The notes: generated by a model not told the origin, from the sequence alone. A stretch of DNA of 64,000 nucleotides from Amniculibacterium aquaticum (GCF_003852705.1 NZ_REFA01000006.1:49282-113281); one strand, 5' to 3'. Counted from the first letter of the stretch, positions 35,702 to 44,406 are shown. Made by a program: numbers and translations.

Positions 35702-35731
35702 AGAAAGCCGACCCTAACAGTCGGCTTTCTT
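35702..35731 (-). terminator. Terminator of the cysteine synthase-like gene
   Basis: 10-bp perfect stem GAAAGCCGAC (35703-35712) / GTCGGCTTTC (35720-35729), loop of seven bases. Confidence 0.7.
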
Positions 35732-35756
35732 ATCGTTTATGATGAATGATTTGGAA

Positions 35757-36740
35757 TTAGTCCAACCATCCTTGTTCTTTCATCCATTCGTCGTTGTAAA
35801 TTTTACCAACATAACGAGAGCCGTGATCGTGCAATAAGACAACAACAACATCGTCTTGGGTGAACTGATCTTTCATTTGTACCAATGCCGAAATGGCTGA
35901 TCCTGCAGAGTATCCGCAGAAAATTCCTTCTTCTTTAGCCAGTTTTCTGGCGTAAACGGCACCGTCTTTATCGCTTACTTTCTCGAAATGATCGATGACA
36001 GACATGTCATAATTTTGCGGAATAATATCTTCACCAATACCTTCGGTAATGTAGGTGTAGGCATGATCCGGGTGGAACTCTCCCGTCTCGTGATATTCTT
36101 TCAAGATGGATCCATAAGTATCAACTCCTAAAACTTTTATATTTGGATTTTTCTCTTTAAAAAACTTACCACAACCGGTAACGGTCCCTCCTGTTCCGGC
36201 TCCGGCCAAAAAGTGAGTAAGTTTTCCTTCTGTTTGTTCCCAAATTTCTGGTGCGGTTTGCTCATAATGCGCCAATCGGTTCGAAAGATTGTCGTATTGG
36301 TTGACATACCATCCGTTTTCCGTTTCCTCGGCCAATCTTCTAGAGACAGAGTAATAAGATCTTGGGTCGTCTGGAGTAACATCGGTTGGACAAACGATAA
36401 CCTCGGCACCCACTGCTCTTAGAATGTCGCATTTTTCTTTGGATTGCTTGGAGTTGGTCACAAAAATACATTTGTATCCTTTGATGATGGCGGCCAATGC
36501 CAATCCCATACCGGTATTACCACTGGTACCTTCTATGATGGTTCCGCCGGGCTTGAGGCTTCCATTTTTTTCGGCATCTTCAATCATTTTCAGAGCCATA
36601 CGGTCTTTTACAGAATTTCCGGGGTTAAAGGTTTCTACCTTTGCCAATACCAAGGCTGGAAAGTCTTCGCCCAAAACTTTGTTCAGTTTAATTAATGGTG
36701 TATTTCCAATGGTTTCAAGTATGTTATTTGCGTATTTCAT
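35757..36740 (-). CDS. Cysteine synthase / cystathionine beta-synthase-like PLP enzyme
   Basis: 327 residues from the ATG at 36738-36740 (a TTG six bases upstream is possible but less likely). Fold type II PLP enzyme: IGNTPLIKLN, the PLP-lysine segment NPGNSVKDRMA (Lys near residue 45), and EGTSGNTGMGLALAA for phosphate binding. FLAGAGTGGTVTGCGKFFKE is next. It lacks CBS domains. Close relatives in Bacteroidota are called cysteine synthase family or cystathionine beta-synthase; which amino-acid acceptor it uses is not decided. A minus-strand TATATTTG at 36763-36770 is a good -7 element. Confidence 0.85.
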   Translation of the reverse strand: MKYANNILETIGNTPLIKLNKVLGEDFPALVLAKVETFNPGNSVKDRMALKMIEDAEKNGSLKPGGTIIEGTSGNTGMGLALAAIIKGYKCIFVTNSKQSKEKCDILRAVGAEVIVCPTDVTPDDPRSYYSVSRRLAEETENGWYVNQYDNLSNRLAHYEQTAPEIWEQTEGKLTHFLAGAGTGGTVTGCGKFFKEKNPNIKVLGVDTYGSILKEYHETGEFHPDHAYTYITEGIGEDIIPQNYDMSVIDHFEKVSDKDGAVYARKLAKEEGIFCGYSAGSAISALVQMKDQFTQDDVVVVLLHDHGSRYVGKIYNDEWMKEQGWLD

Positions 36741-36762
36741 AATCAATAAAAATTAAAGTTTG

Positions 36763-36770
36763 CAAATATA
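36763..36770 (-). promoter_or_regulatory. Promoter -7 element of cysteine synthase-like gene
   Basis: Minus-strand TATATTTG, exact TAnnTTTG, 22 bases before the start codon. Confidence 0.45.
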
Positions 36771-36863
36771 CTTCTTTTATCCATGATAATCGTTTTGAAC
36801 GGTGTTGTAATCTGAGATATTGTGTATATTTTAGTATTTTTAGGACGCTAATTTTTTAGAAAT

Positions 36864-38708
36864 ATGAAAAAGTTGTCTCACTCGATTTTTGGACTTGCAA
36901 TCGTTTGTAATTCTGTGTTTTATGCTCAAGGAAATAAAGTTGACCATTCGGATAAAATGGATTGGTTTGGAGATGCTAAATTGGGCATCTTCATCCATTG
37001 GGGGATTTATTCGGTAAACGGAATTGCCGAATCGTGGGCTTTTTTCAACAATTACATCAGTCATCCCAATTATATGAAACAATTGGGTGGTTTTACAGCA
37101 AGTAAGTATCAGCCTGAGCAATGGACGAAATTAATTAAAAATTCAGGTGCTAAATATGCTGTCATTACAACTCGACATCATGATGGAGTTTCGCTTTGGG
37201 ACTCTAAAGCCGATAAAGCCATCACCACAACCCAAGATGCTGCAGCCAAAAAAGATGTTTTGAGTCCTTTTGTGAAATCCTTGAAAACAACCGGACTGAA
37301 AACCGGATTGTACTACTCGCTGCCCGATTGGAGCCATCCGAATTACGATGTAGAAACCCGATTAAGAAAACGATATGAACTCAAGGATCAGCCTGAAAAA
37401 TGGAATAATTTTGTGAAATATTATCAAGATCAACTCCGTGAAATTTCGGTGCAATACCAACCGGATCTCCTTTGGTTTGATGGCGATTGGGAGCACAGTG
37501 CCGATGAATGGAAATCCAAAGAAACGGCAGATTTGTTGAAGAAATACAATCCCAACATCATCATCAACTCCAGACTTAACCATTACGGCGATTATGAAAC
37601 TCCAGAGCAAGGAATCCCGGTTTTGGCGCCTCAATCCAAATATTGGGAGTTGTGCTATACCATGAACGATTCTTGGGGGTATCAACCGTATGATTTGCAT
37701 TACAAAAGCCCGAACATGATCGTAAGAACCCTGGCCGATGTTGTCGCTATGGGTGGGAATTTATTAATCGATATAGGTCCAAAAGAAGACGGAACCCTAC
37801 CGCAACAACAAGTGGATATTTTGAAAAACCTAGGAAGATGGACCAAGAAATACAGCCAGTCAATTTATGCAACTCAAAGAGGGATTGAACCTGAGTATTT
37901 TATAGGAAAATCGGCGTTGTCTAAAAATCGAGAAAAGTTGTTTTTGTATTTGGAAGAAAAGAAAAATAAAGTTCGATTGTACGGGATAGATTCTAAAATA
38001 ATTTCCGTAACCACAGCCGATTCCGAAGAAATACCTGTACCGTTTCAGCAGGATTCTTTTGGTAATGCCGTTTTGGATGTTTCCAAAATTTCTTTTGATC
38101 AAGATGCTACCGTGTTGACGGTTAATTTTAATGAAAGCCTGAAACTAAAGCCAAATGTTGAACTGGAAAAATCAGATTTGCAAAGTGTTTTACAACAAAA
38201 TAATTCTCAAGATGCGGTTTATTCTATTGCCTATAAATTAAATTCTGGTACGAATTTGTTTAAAAATTCAGGAATTTCAGTTGATGGTGATGTAAAGCAT
38301 CTTTCAAAGTTTAAAAATACCAATCCTATTACTTTGGATTGGGTGTCAAAACATACAGAAGTTTTGTACGATACCGAAAAAGGAATGCCATCTGGACATT
38401 ATTCTGGGTTGTCGGCGCTTTCTAAAGACAAACAAACACTGTATCTTTTTGTAGATGGCAAACCCAACGGACCCATCGCACTGAAAGGATTGAAAAACTC
38501 AATTTCCAGAATTCGTATTGTGGGAGAGGGGACCATGCTGTCGCACGATATTTACAACAAATTGTATTGGAGCCCAATTCCGGGAATTGTGTACATCGAT
38601 GTTCCGGAAGACCGATTGGATAAGCAAATGACGGTTATTGCCATTTTGTTGGACAAACCTTTGGATCTGTATCGAGAAAGTCACGGCGCTTTGGAGTTCA
38701 ATCTGTAA
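36864..38708 (+). CDS. Secreted alpha-L-fucosidase (GH29)
   Basis: 614 residues with a signal peptide (cut near F-Y-A-Q-G). The GH29 domain is clear: KLGIFIHWGIYSV, TRHHDGVSLWDSK and LLWFDGDWEHS, with Asp206 of the last as the probable nucleophile. The C-terminal 250 residues form one or two beta-sandwich parts. The enzyme takes terminal fucose off glycans in the periplasm or outside the cell. No other carbohydrate genes, SusC/D or regulator are near, so it is not in a utilisation locus. A compound palindromic element follows 50 bases after the stop. Confidence 0.93.
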   Translation: MKKLSHSIFGLAIVCNSVFYAQGNKVDHSDKMDWFGDAKLGIFIHWGIYSVNGIAESWAFFNNYISHPNYMKQLGGFTASKYQPEQWTKLIKNSGAKYAVITTRHHDGVSLWDSKADKAITTTQDAAAKKDVLSPFVKSLKTTGLKTGLYYSLPDWSHPNYDVETRLRKRYELKDQPEKWNNFVKYYQDQLREISVQYQPDLLWFDGDWEHSADEWKSKETADLLKKYNPNIIINSRLNHYGDYETPEQGIPVLAPQSKYWELCYTMNDSWGYQPYDLHYKSPNMIVRTLADVVAMGGNLLIDIGPKEDGTLPQQQVDILKNLGRWTKKYSQSIYATQRGIEPEYFIGKSALSKNREKLFLYLEEKKNKVRLYGIDSKIISVTTADSEEIPVPFQQDSFGNAVLDVSKISFDQDATVLTVNFNESLKLKPNVELEKSDLQSVLQQNNSQDAVYSIAYKLNSGTNLFKNSGISVDGDVKHLSKFKNTNPITLDWVSKHTEVLYDTEKGMPSGHYSGLSALSKDKQTLYLFVDGKPNGPIALKGLKNSISRIRIVGEGTMLSHDIYNKLYWSPIPGIVYIDVPEDRLDKQMTVIAILLDKPLDLYRESHGALEFNL

Positions 38709-38760
38709 TCTGAATGAAATTAAAAAACATTATTGTCCGATGAAAATATAAACAATTAAT

Positions 38761-38905
38761 AGGTCGCTCCTATGGAGATTAACTATCTTAAATAAATATT
38801 AACTATTAACAGTTTTACTCCTATCGGAGCAGCTTTGGTCTCGGAGTGACCTACTGTTAATAGAAAAAATTAAGCAGTAAAAATAAAGCTCCAGAGGAGC
38901 GACCT
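38761..38905. repeat. Compound palindromic element (REP/MITE-like)
   Basis: Outer arms AGGTCGCTCCTATGGAG (38761-38777) and CTCCAGAGGAGCGACCT (38889-38905) are inverted copies with one mismatch. Nested inside are CTATTAACAGT (38803-38813) / ACTGTTAATAG (38853-38863), perfect, and ACTCC / GGAGT; each outer arm can also fold on itself (CTCC-GGAG). No coding frame. It is G+C-richer than its surroundings. Confidence 0.75.
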
Positions 38906-38975
38906 GTCCTATTCTCCCATAGACATTCAGTTTTTCGAATCATTTGTATATTATTAAGATTGCAGGTTTTACTTT

Positions 38976-40205
38976 TTAATTGTATTTGATGGATTTCACG
39001 GGCGAAATTTTACTTATCAAATAACTCGGGATTACCAAGGCAAGTGCAGCAACCATTAATATTCCTAATGAAATAAAAATAATGTAAATGGGATTCAAAT
39101 CAACAGGAACAGTACTCACATAATAGTTGTCAGGGTTCAGTCGAATCAAGCCAAAATATTTCTGACAAAGCAAGAGTCCCAAACCGATTAGATTTCCGTA
39201 GAGCAGTCCCGGAACCATGATCAATAAAGTATAATTGATGAAAATGGTACGGATCTGGCTGTTGTTGGCGCCTAAAGTTTTCAACACACCGATGGAGTTG
39301 GTTCTTTCGATAATCAAAATCAACAATACCATGATGATGTTAATGATGACCACCACCAACATCAAGGTGATGATGATGGCGATATAATTATCAAAAAGAT
39401 TGATCCAGTCTTTGATCATCGGATATTTATCAGTCGCTTTTTCTGCATAATTTTTTATGCCAATTTCCTTTTCAATAACCGGGAAATCCTTGTCAATGGT
39501 GTTGATGTCTTTCACAAAAATATCCAAACCACCAATATCCTTTTTGTCCATATCCAAAATTTTACGGACATGGTTGATGTCGCCCAAGATGAATTGGTCG
39601 TCAATCATTTTTATATCGGTTTTGTAGATGCCTACAATTTCGAATTTTCTGTATATGGGCTTTTGATCGGCTTTAGAAAAGATTGCAACAATACTGTCTT
39701 TAACTTTCAGGTGCAGGTCGTTGGCAACTTTATTGGAAATGGTTATGCCGTTGTTGTACCCTTTGCCATCAATTTTTGGAGTTTCTCCCTTGAGTAAGAA
39801 TTTTTTGAATCGCTGGTGGTCAAAATCCTCGGCAATGCCTTTGAAAATTATTCCTGAAAAATTATCTTTGGTTCTCAAAATACCGGTTACCGTCGCAAAA
39901 GATTGCGTGGCAGCAACATCAGGGTTGGATTTTATTTTTTGCAATTGCAAACCCTGTTGGTCCAAAACCGATGTGTTGAACGAAGCGTTGGATTGGGTAG
40001 ATTTTACCGTAATGTGTCCGCTAAAATCGGCAACCCGCTCTTGGATGGCTTTTTTAGATCCCAAACCGGTAGCAATGGTGATTAGAGAAACGATGATGCC
40101 TAAAGCTACAGAAATTCGACCAATTAGGACAATCACTCTGGAGAGTGTATTTTTGTTATCTTTGGATCGTGCAATTTTTCTAGAAAAATATAATGGAAAT
40201 TTCAA
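38976..40205 (-). CDS. LolC/LolE-like ABC transporter permease
   Basis: 409 residues from a TTG at 40203-40205, chosen because the resulting KFPLYFSRKIA start fits this family; a TTG 21 bases upstream would overlap the NamZ start. Layout: one N-terminal helix (RVIVLIGRISVALGIIVSLI), a periplasmic domain (about 55-260), then three helices near the C-terminus, with RTNSIGVLKTLGANNSQIRTIF typical of FtsX/LolCE permeases. The family releases lipoproteins from the inner membrane with a LolD ATPase, which is not in the window. It is divergent from namZ, with the two start codons only five bases apart. Confidence 0.82.
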   Translation of the reverse strand: MKFPLYFSRKIARSKDNKNTLSRVIVLIGRISVALGIIVSLITIATGLGSKKAIQERVADFSGHITVKSTQSNASFNTSVLDQQGLQLQKIKSNPDVAATQSFATVTGILRTKDNFSGIIFKGIAEDFDHQRFKKFLLKGETPKIDGKGYNNGITISNKVANDLHLKVKDSIVAIFSKADQKPIYRKFEIVGIYKTDIKMIDDQFILGDINHVRKILDMDKKDIGGLDIFVKDINTIDKDFPVIEKEIGIKNYAEKATDKYPMIKDWINLFDNYIAIIITLMLVVVIINIIMVLLILIIERTNSIGVLKTLGANNSQIRTIFINYTLLIMVPGLLYGNLIGLGLLLCQKYFGLIRLNPDNYYVSTVPVDLNPIYIIFISLGILMVAALALVIPSYLISKISPVKSIKYN

Positions 40206-40209
40206 TCGT

Positions 40210-41403
40210 ATGAATTTAAACTTCAAAATTAAAAATTTACTTCTTATTTGCCTAATTTTTTTGAGTTTTGGCTCGGTTAAAGCTCAAATAAACAAAGACC
40301 ATCCTTGTTATCTCGCCGGAGCAGATCGTCCAGAACTTTATTTGCCCATGCTTCAAAACAAGACCATTGCAGTAGTAACCAACCAAACCGGCAAGCTGAA
40401 AGACGGTACTTTTTTAGTGGATTTTTTGGTGAAAAATAACATTGATATTAAAACCATTTTTGCTCCCGAACACGGTTTTCGTGGAGATGCTGATGCTGGA
40501 GAACATGTGAAAAATGGGGTAGATGCCAAAACAGGAATCCAAATTGTTTCCTTGTACGGAAAAAATAAAAAACCAAATGCCGAGCAACTAAAAGGCTTGG
40601 ATGTCATTTTATTCGATATTCAGGATGTTGGCGTTAGGTTTTATACCTACATTTCGACTTTGGCTTTGGTTATGGAAGCCGGTGCCGAGAACCGTGTAGA
40701 AGTGATGGTTTTGGACAGACCCAATCCACACGATGGATATGTTGATGGTCCCGTTCTGAAACAGAAATGGACTTCTTTTGTAGGGATGCATCCCGTTCCT
40801 GTAGTGTATGGATTGACCATTGGCGAGTACGGAAAAATGGTAAATGGCGAAAAATGGTTGAAGAATGGTGTTCAAGTGAATTATACTTTGATCCCAATGA
40901 AGGATTACCATAAAAAAATGCGTTATCCAATATCCGATAAGCCGTCTCCAAATTTACCCAACGACTTATCCATTAATTTGTATCCCAGCCTTTGTTTTTT
41001 CGAGGGTACTCAAGTTTCTGTTGGTCGTGGTACCCATTTCCCTTTTCAGGTGTATGGGTCACCGTGGACCAAGGATTTCCCTTTTCAGTTTACTCCCAAA
41101 CCCAATGCCGGCGCAAAAGACCCTTTCTTGAATGGGAAACTTTGTTATGGCGAAGATCTTAGAGGTACTACAGAGCTTAGATCTTTGGATTTGCAATGGT
41201 TGATCAAAGCGTACAGGGATTATAAAAATCCGGCGCAAGATTTCTTTCTAAAGAATTTGTTTTTTGATACTTTGGCAGGAAGTGATGAGTTGAGGAAGCA
41301 AATTATATCGGGTAAATCGGCTCTTGAAATAAAAGAATCTTGGCAAAAAGACTTGAACGATTTTGAGAAAATAAGATCCAAATACATTATCTATCAAGAC
41401 TAG
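40210..41403 (+). CDS. NamZ-type exo-beta-N-acetylmuramidase (DUF1343)
   Basis: 397 residues from the ATG at 40210; a longer open frame upstream lies antisense to the permease and is rejected. Signal peptide cut near V-K-A-Q. Family blocks: IAVVTNQTGKLKDG, FAPEHGFRGDADAGEHV, LFDIQDVGVRFYTYISTL, LDRPNPHDGYVDGP and SVGRGTHFPFQVYG. NamZ of Bacillus removes terminal MurNAc from peptidoglycan fragments; in a Gram-negative this fits wall recycling in the periplasm. TATCTTTG at 40157-40164 within the 5' part of the divergent gene is a likely promoter. Ends at the terminator shared with rplT. Confidence 0.88.
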   Translation: MNLNFKIKNLLLICLIFLSFGSVKAQINKDHPCYLAGADRPELYLPMLQNKTIAVVTNQTGKLKDGTFLVDFLVKNNIDIKTIFAPEHGFRGDADAGEHVKNGVDAKTGIQIVSLYGKNKKPNAEQLKGLDVILFDIQDVGVRFYTYISTLALVMEAGAENRVEVMVLDRPNPHDGYVDGPVLKQKWTSFVGMHPVPVVYGLTIGEYGKMVNGEKWLKNGVQVNYTLIPMKDYHKKMRYPISDKPSPNLPNDLSINLYPSLCFFEGTQVSVGRGTHFPFQVYGSPWTKDFPFQFTPKPNAGAKDPFLNGKLCYGEDLRGTTELRSLDLQWLIKAYRDYKNPAQDFFLKNLFFDTLAGSDELRKQIISGKSALEIKESWQKDLNDFEKIRSKYIIYQD

Positions 41404-41420
41404 ACGATGAAAGATAGTAA

Positions 41421-41452
41421 AAAACCCAAGCCATAAGCTTGGGTTTCTTTAT
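41421..41452. terminator. Bidirectional terminator of namZ and rplT
   Basis: Stem AACCCAAGC (41423-41431) / GCTTGGGTT (41437-41445), A run on the left and TTCTTT on the right. Confidence 0.85.
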
Positions 41453-41473
41453 TGATAACAAATAGATTACGAA

Positions 41474-41818
41474 TTATTTTACTTGATCTACAACAGCTTT
41501 GAAAGCTTCAGGGTGGTTCATTGCAAGGTCTGCAAGAACTTTTCTGTTCAATTCGATGTTGTTTTTCTTAAGAGCTCCCATGAACTGAGAGTAAGACATT
41601 CCGTGCTCTCTAGCACCAGCGTTGATACGCGTGATCCAAAGAGATCTGAAGTTTCTTTTCTTCTCTTTTCTTCCGCGGTAAGCATATTGCATAGCTTTTT
41701 CAACCGCGTTTTTAGCTACAGTCCAAACATTTTTTCTTCTACCGAAAAAACCTTTAGCCTGCTTCATTACTTTTTTTCTGCGTGCTCTAGAAGCAACGGC
41801 ATTTACTGATCTTGGCAT
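41474..41818 (-). CDS. rplT: 50S ribosomal protein L20
   Basis: 114 residues, standard length and sequence: [23 protein letters not shown] and [17 protein letters not shown] region (here [21 protein letters not shown]). Binds 23S rRNA early in assembly of the large subunit. rpmI lies upstream on the same strand, 127 bases away, a wide gap for this pair. Confidence 0.98.
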   Translation of the reverse strand: MPRSVNAVASRARRKKVMKQAKGFFGRRKNVWTVAKNAVEKAMQYAYRGRKEKKRNFRSLWITRINAGAREHGMSYSQFMGALKKNNIELNRKVLADLAMNHPEAFKAVVDQVK

Positions 41819-41945
41819 AATTTGTTGTTGTTTTTTGGAATTGAGCGGTAATTATTTTATCACTCTTTGGTGCTCTAATCCCGGGTTAAACTTTTTAATT
41901 GAATTGTTTGATGAATTCTTATAAACCGATATGGATTTATAAAAA

Positions 41946-42143
41946 CTACTTAATCGCTAATTGACGCTTAACGCTTTTCTCGTCCACAGTAGCAACATAA
42001 GAAGTTTGCGTAAGATTTCTCTTTTGCTTAGTTTCTTTCTTTGTCAAGATGTGGCTTTTATAAGCATTTTTTCTTTTGATCTTTCCGGTTCCGGTAAGAG
42101 CAAAACGCTTCTTAGCTCCTGATTTAGTTTTTAATTTTGGCAT
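41946..42143 (-). CDS. rpmI: 50S ribosomal protein L35
   Basis: 65 residues from the ATG at 42141-42143. [24 protein letters not shown] is the L35 N-terminus, and the rest is strongly basic. A longer frame upstream has no support. A minus-strand TACTTTTG (42181-42188) lies 37 bases before the start, so the transcript probably begins here; infC, which usually comes first, is missing from this place. Confidence 0.97.
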   Translation of the reverse strand: MPKLKTKSGAKKRFALTGTGKIKRKNAYKSHILTKKETKQKRNLTQTSYVATVDEKSVKRQLAIK

Positions 42144-42180
42144 TGTCTTGCTTTTTTTGTTTTTGTTATCAATGAGTTTG

Positions 42181-42188
42181 CAAAAGTA
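42181..42188 (-). promoter_or_regulatory. Promoter -7 element of rpmI-rplT
   Basis: Minus-strand TACTTTTG, exact TAnnTTTG, 37 bases before the L35 start. Confidence 0.5.
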
Positions 42189-42294
42189 CAATTTTTTATT
42201 GATTGTTAATAATTTGTGTTCAACAAAAATTTATTAAAATCGAATATGTTCACTTGTTAAACCAAACTTTCAGTTTTTATTCCATTTAAAACCA

Positions 42295-42321
42295 TAAAAA
42301 AAGCCATACAAAAGTACGGCT
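42295..42321 (-). terminator. Terminator of the FKBP-like lipoprotein gene
   Basis: On the minus strand GCCGTAC, TTTT, GTATGGC form a 7-bp hairpin with one G-U pair, followed by seven T. Confidence 0.75.
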
Positions 42322-42346
42322 CACGATATATTAATTTTAGTTCAAG

Positions 42347-43075
42347 TTATTCTTGGTCAGCAGGTCTTGCGCTACTTTTATAAACTTGAAAGTTGAAAAC
42401 AAAAGAACGGTTTCTCCAGTTTACATTTTGATACGGGTAATGGTTGTCTCTGGCAAATGCAGACCTAGAAGGAACAATGATGACGCCTTGTAGGTTGTAG
42501 TTGTCACTATCCGGAATGTTGTACGCCAAAAATTTTCGTATCCCCTCTTGGAAACCTTCCATTTCGTAGTACGATCTGCTTTTACCGGAAGCGGTCATGG
42601 TTGCATTTTTCACATAATAATACATTGGGTCTATCTGTGGTACACCATTTCCTTGTATGGTATTTACAAATGCTGCTGGAGATGAATATTTAATAACTCC
42701 ATCAACGCTCATGGCTACATATCCAAGTCCTTTGTTCATGATTCTGATAACATCGGTATTGCCAATGCTTGTACCGGGATTGGGTTGTGCATTGTTTCTC
42801 ACGATGTAGATAACTCCAGAGCCGGGAAGGGTTTGTGGGTTCATGTTTGCCAAAGAAGTATTGCTGTCGTCAGAGGTGTCGTTGGCATCAAATGCTTTGA
42901 TGTTGCCTTGTGCATCCAAGTAGTTTTCCGTCATGAATTTTTTAGCAGCCTCGTCATCGTAATAGTTTTGAGTAGCAATGTCTTCAGGCTCTTTGTAAGT
43001 TTCTACGGTTTCGTCTTTTCTGCAAGAACTAAGAGCAACCGAAAACATGATGCTATATAGAAATAATTTTTTCAT
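42347..43075 (-). CDS. Lipoprotein, FKBP-type peptidyl-prolyl isomerase-like
   Basis: 242 residues with lipobox LSSC (Cys18). The C-terminal part, MEGFQEGIRKFLAYNIPDSDNYNLQGVIIVPSRSAFARD, resembles the last strand and helix of FKBP domains as found in GldI-type and other Bacteroidota lipoproteins, with G-Q-N/E region and IIVPSRSAF in place of the usual IPPELAYG. The first 100 residues are acidic, without clear fold. The catalytic aromatic residues are poorly kept, so isomerase activity is doubtful. Minus-strand TACTTTTG at 43119-43126 is a likely promoter, overlapping the start region of the divergent S4 gene. Confidence 0.65.
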   Translation of the reverse strand: MKKLFLYSIMFSVALSSCRKDETVETYKEPEDIATQNYYDDEAAKKFMTENYLDAQGNIKAFDANDTSDDSNTSLANMNPQTLPGSGVIYIVRNNAQPNPGTSIGNTDVIRIMNKGLGYVAMSVDGVIKYSSPAAFVNTIQGNGVPQIDPMYYYVKNATMTASGKSRSYYEMEGFQEGIRKFLAYNIPDSDNYNLQGVIIVPSRSAFARDNHYPYQNVNWRNRSFVFNFQVYKSSARPADQE

Positions 43076-43135
43076 TTTTGTTGAGTTGTAAATATTTGCT
43101 TTTAATTTTATAATTGGACAAAAGTATAAAAAAAT

Positions 43136-43582
43136 ATGAGAATTGATAAATTTTTGTGGAGCGTAAGGCTATATAAAACCCGAACGGTAGCTGCTGAAGA
43201 AATAAAAAAGAATAGAGTGTCTATTGGTGAGCATGTTGTAAAGGCATCAAGAGAGGTGAAGCCAGGGGAAATTATAAAAATTCGGAAAAATCAAATCGAT
43301 TATACGATTAAAGTTTTGGATATTCCTAAAAGTAGAGTAGGAGCCAAATTGGTACCGGACTATATCGTTGATAAAACGGAGAAAGAACAATACGAGATGC
43401 TTCAGCTGAGAAGAATGGAGCAAAATTACTATCGTGCAAAAGGAGAAGGAAGGCCAACTAAAAAAGACAGAAGGGATATTGAAGAATATGTTTCTGCGGA
43501 TCACTCAACAGATTCCGAAGAAGAGAAAGAGACCAATTGGGACAGTTTCTTCTCTTCCTTGGAAGATGATGTAGAGGATTAG
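43136..43582 (+). CDS. S4-domain RNA-binding protein (Hsp15-like)
   Basis: 148 residues. The N-terminal S4 domain is complete: RIDKFLWSVRLYKTRTVAAEEIKKNRVSIGEHVVKASREVKPGEIIKI. In E. coli, Hsp15 binds free 50S subunits carrying a nascent chain; this is a likely parallel. The C-terminal third is charged (GEGRPTKKDRRDIEEY, then an acidic end with DSEEEKE and LEDDVED), a tail not in E. coli Hsp15 but seen in Bacteroidota. Its stop overlaps that of aroK by four bases (43579-43582) in convergent order. Confidence 0.85.
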   Translation: MRIDKFLWSVRLYKTRTVAAEEIKKNRVSIGEHVVKASREVKPGEIIKIRKNQIDYTIKVLDIPKSRVGAKLVPDYIVDKTEKEQYEMLQLRRMEQNYYRAKGEGRPTKKDRRDIEEYVSADHSTDSEEEKETNWDSFFSSLEDDVED

Positions 43583-44091
43583 TCCATTTTAGAAAGTATT
43601 TCATCTACGATAGCCGTAGCTTCTTTAGCATTGGTGTTTATGGTAAACTGTGCTTTGGTATAATACGGATTTCTCTCGAAGAGATGCTTTGCAACAAACT
43701 CGGGTAAATCAAGATCATTAATATTAGCAATTAATGGTCTTTTTTCTTTTTGTTTCAAAAGTCGTTCGACCAGTTGGCCTACGGAAGTTTGTAAAAAGAA
43801 TGATGTAGAATTGTGATTGATGATCTCCATGTTGTTAAAATAAGCAGGAGTACCACCACCCAAACTCAAGACAAGATCTTTTCCACTGGCTAAGATCTCT
43901 TCCAATGCCTGTCTTTCCAGCTTTCTAAAGTACAATTCACCCTTGTTCTGAAAGATTTCAGCAATACTGCATTTGTTTTTTGTAGAAATGAATTTATCAA
44001 GGTCAATTAATTCAAAATTTTTCTTTTCGGATAAGAGTTTGGATATGTGTGTCTTACCGCTTCCCATGTAGCCTAGTAGAGAAATAATCAT
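43579..44091 (-). CDS. aroK: Shikimate kinase
   Basis: 170 residues from the ATG at 44089-44091; the longer reading frame upstream passes through the tRNA cluster and is not used. Walker A is GYMGSGKTHIS (residues 7-17), followed by FELIDLDKFISTK (shikimate-binding Asp), LVLSLGGGTPAYF and the lid EKRPLI with Arg. It phosphorylates shikimate at the 3-hydroxyl on the way to aromatic amino acids. Divergent from the tRNA operon. Confidence 0.94.
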   Translation of the reverse strand: MIISLLGYMGSGKTHISKLLSEKKNFELIDLDKFISTKNKCSIAEIFQNKGELYFRKLERQALEEILASGKDLVLSLGGGTPAYFNNMEIINHNSTSFFLQTSVGQLVERLLKQKEKRPLIANINDLDLPEFVAKHLFERNPYYTKAQFTINTNAKEATAIVDEILSKMD

Positions 44092-44122
44092 GATTTTTTT
44101 TTGACAAATTTCACAAAAAATT

Positions 44123-44151
44123 TTGAGATATAAAAAAAAGCTGTATCTTTG
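44123..44151 (+). promoter_or_regulatory. Promoter of tRNA-Lys/Leu/Lys operon
   Basis: TTG (44123-44125, in a TTTTG run), 18 bases, TATCTTTG (44144-44151), an exact -7 match. A hairpin leader (CCACTTT / AAAGTGG with inner CAGGA / TCCTG, 44154-44191) follows before the first tRNA. Confidence 0.7.
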
Positions 44152-44193
44152 CACCACTTTAAAACAGGAACTAATCCTGATGACAAAGTGGCC

Positions 44194-44266
44194 GACCTGG
44201 TAGCTCAGCTGGTAGAGCAATACACTTTTAATGTATGGGTCCTGGGTTCGAATCCCAGCCAGGTCA
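44194..44266 (+). tRNA. tRNA-Lys (TTT), copy 1
   Basis: 73 bases. Acceptor arms GACCTGG / CCAGGTC, D arm GCTC / GAGC, anticodon stem ATACA / TGTAT around CTTTTAA (anticodon TTT), T arm CTGGG-TTCGAAT-CCCAG. Discriminator A; CCA not encoded. Identical to copy 2. Confidence 0.97.
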
Positions 44267-44288
44267 CTTACTATTTGCGAAAGCAAAT

Positions 44289-44371
44289 GCCTGTGTGGTG
44301 AAATTGGTAGACACGCCATCTTGAGGGGGTGGTTTCCTAAGGATGTGCTGGTTCGAGTCCAGTCGCAGGCA
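44289..44371 (+). tRNA. tRNA-Leu (GAG)
   Basis: 83 bases, with acceptor arms GCCTGTG / CGCAGGC (one G-T) and the anticodon stem CCATC / GGTGG around TTGAGGG (anticodon GAG). It has the long variable arm of class II tRNAs and the T arm CTGG-TTCGAGT-CCAG. Discriminator A. A hairpin ATTTGC-GAAA-GCAAAT (44273-44288) ends directly at its 5' side and may be a processing signal. Confidence 0.96.
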
Positions 44372-44406
44372 CACAGACAAAAATATTTTGAATTGCAAAA
44401 TTCAAA

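Noticed and set aside
38761..38905. Terminal inverted repeats of an insertion sequence
   Set aside because: There is no transposase or other frame between the arms and only 145 bases; at most a non-autonomous element.
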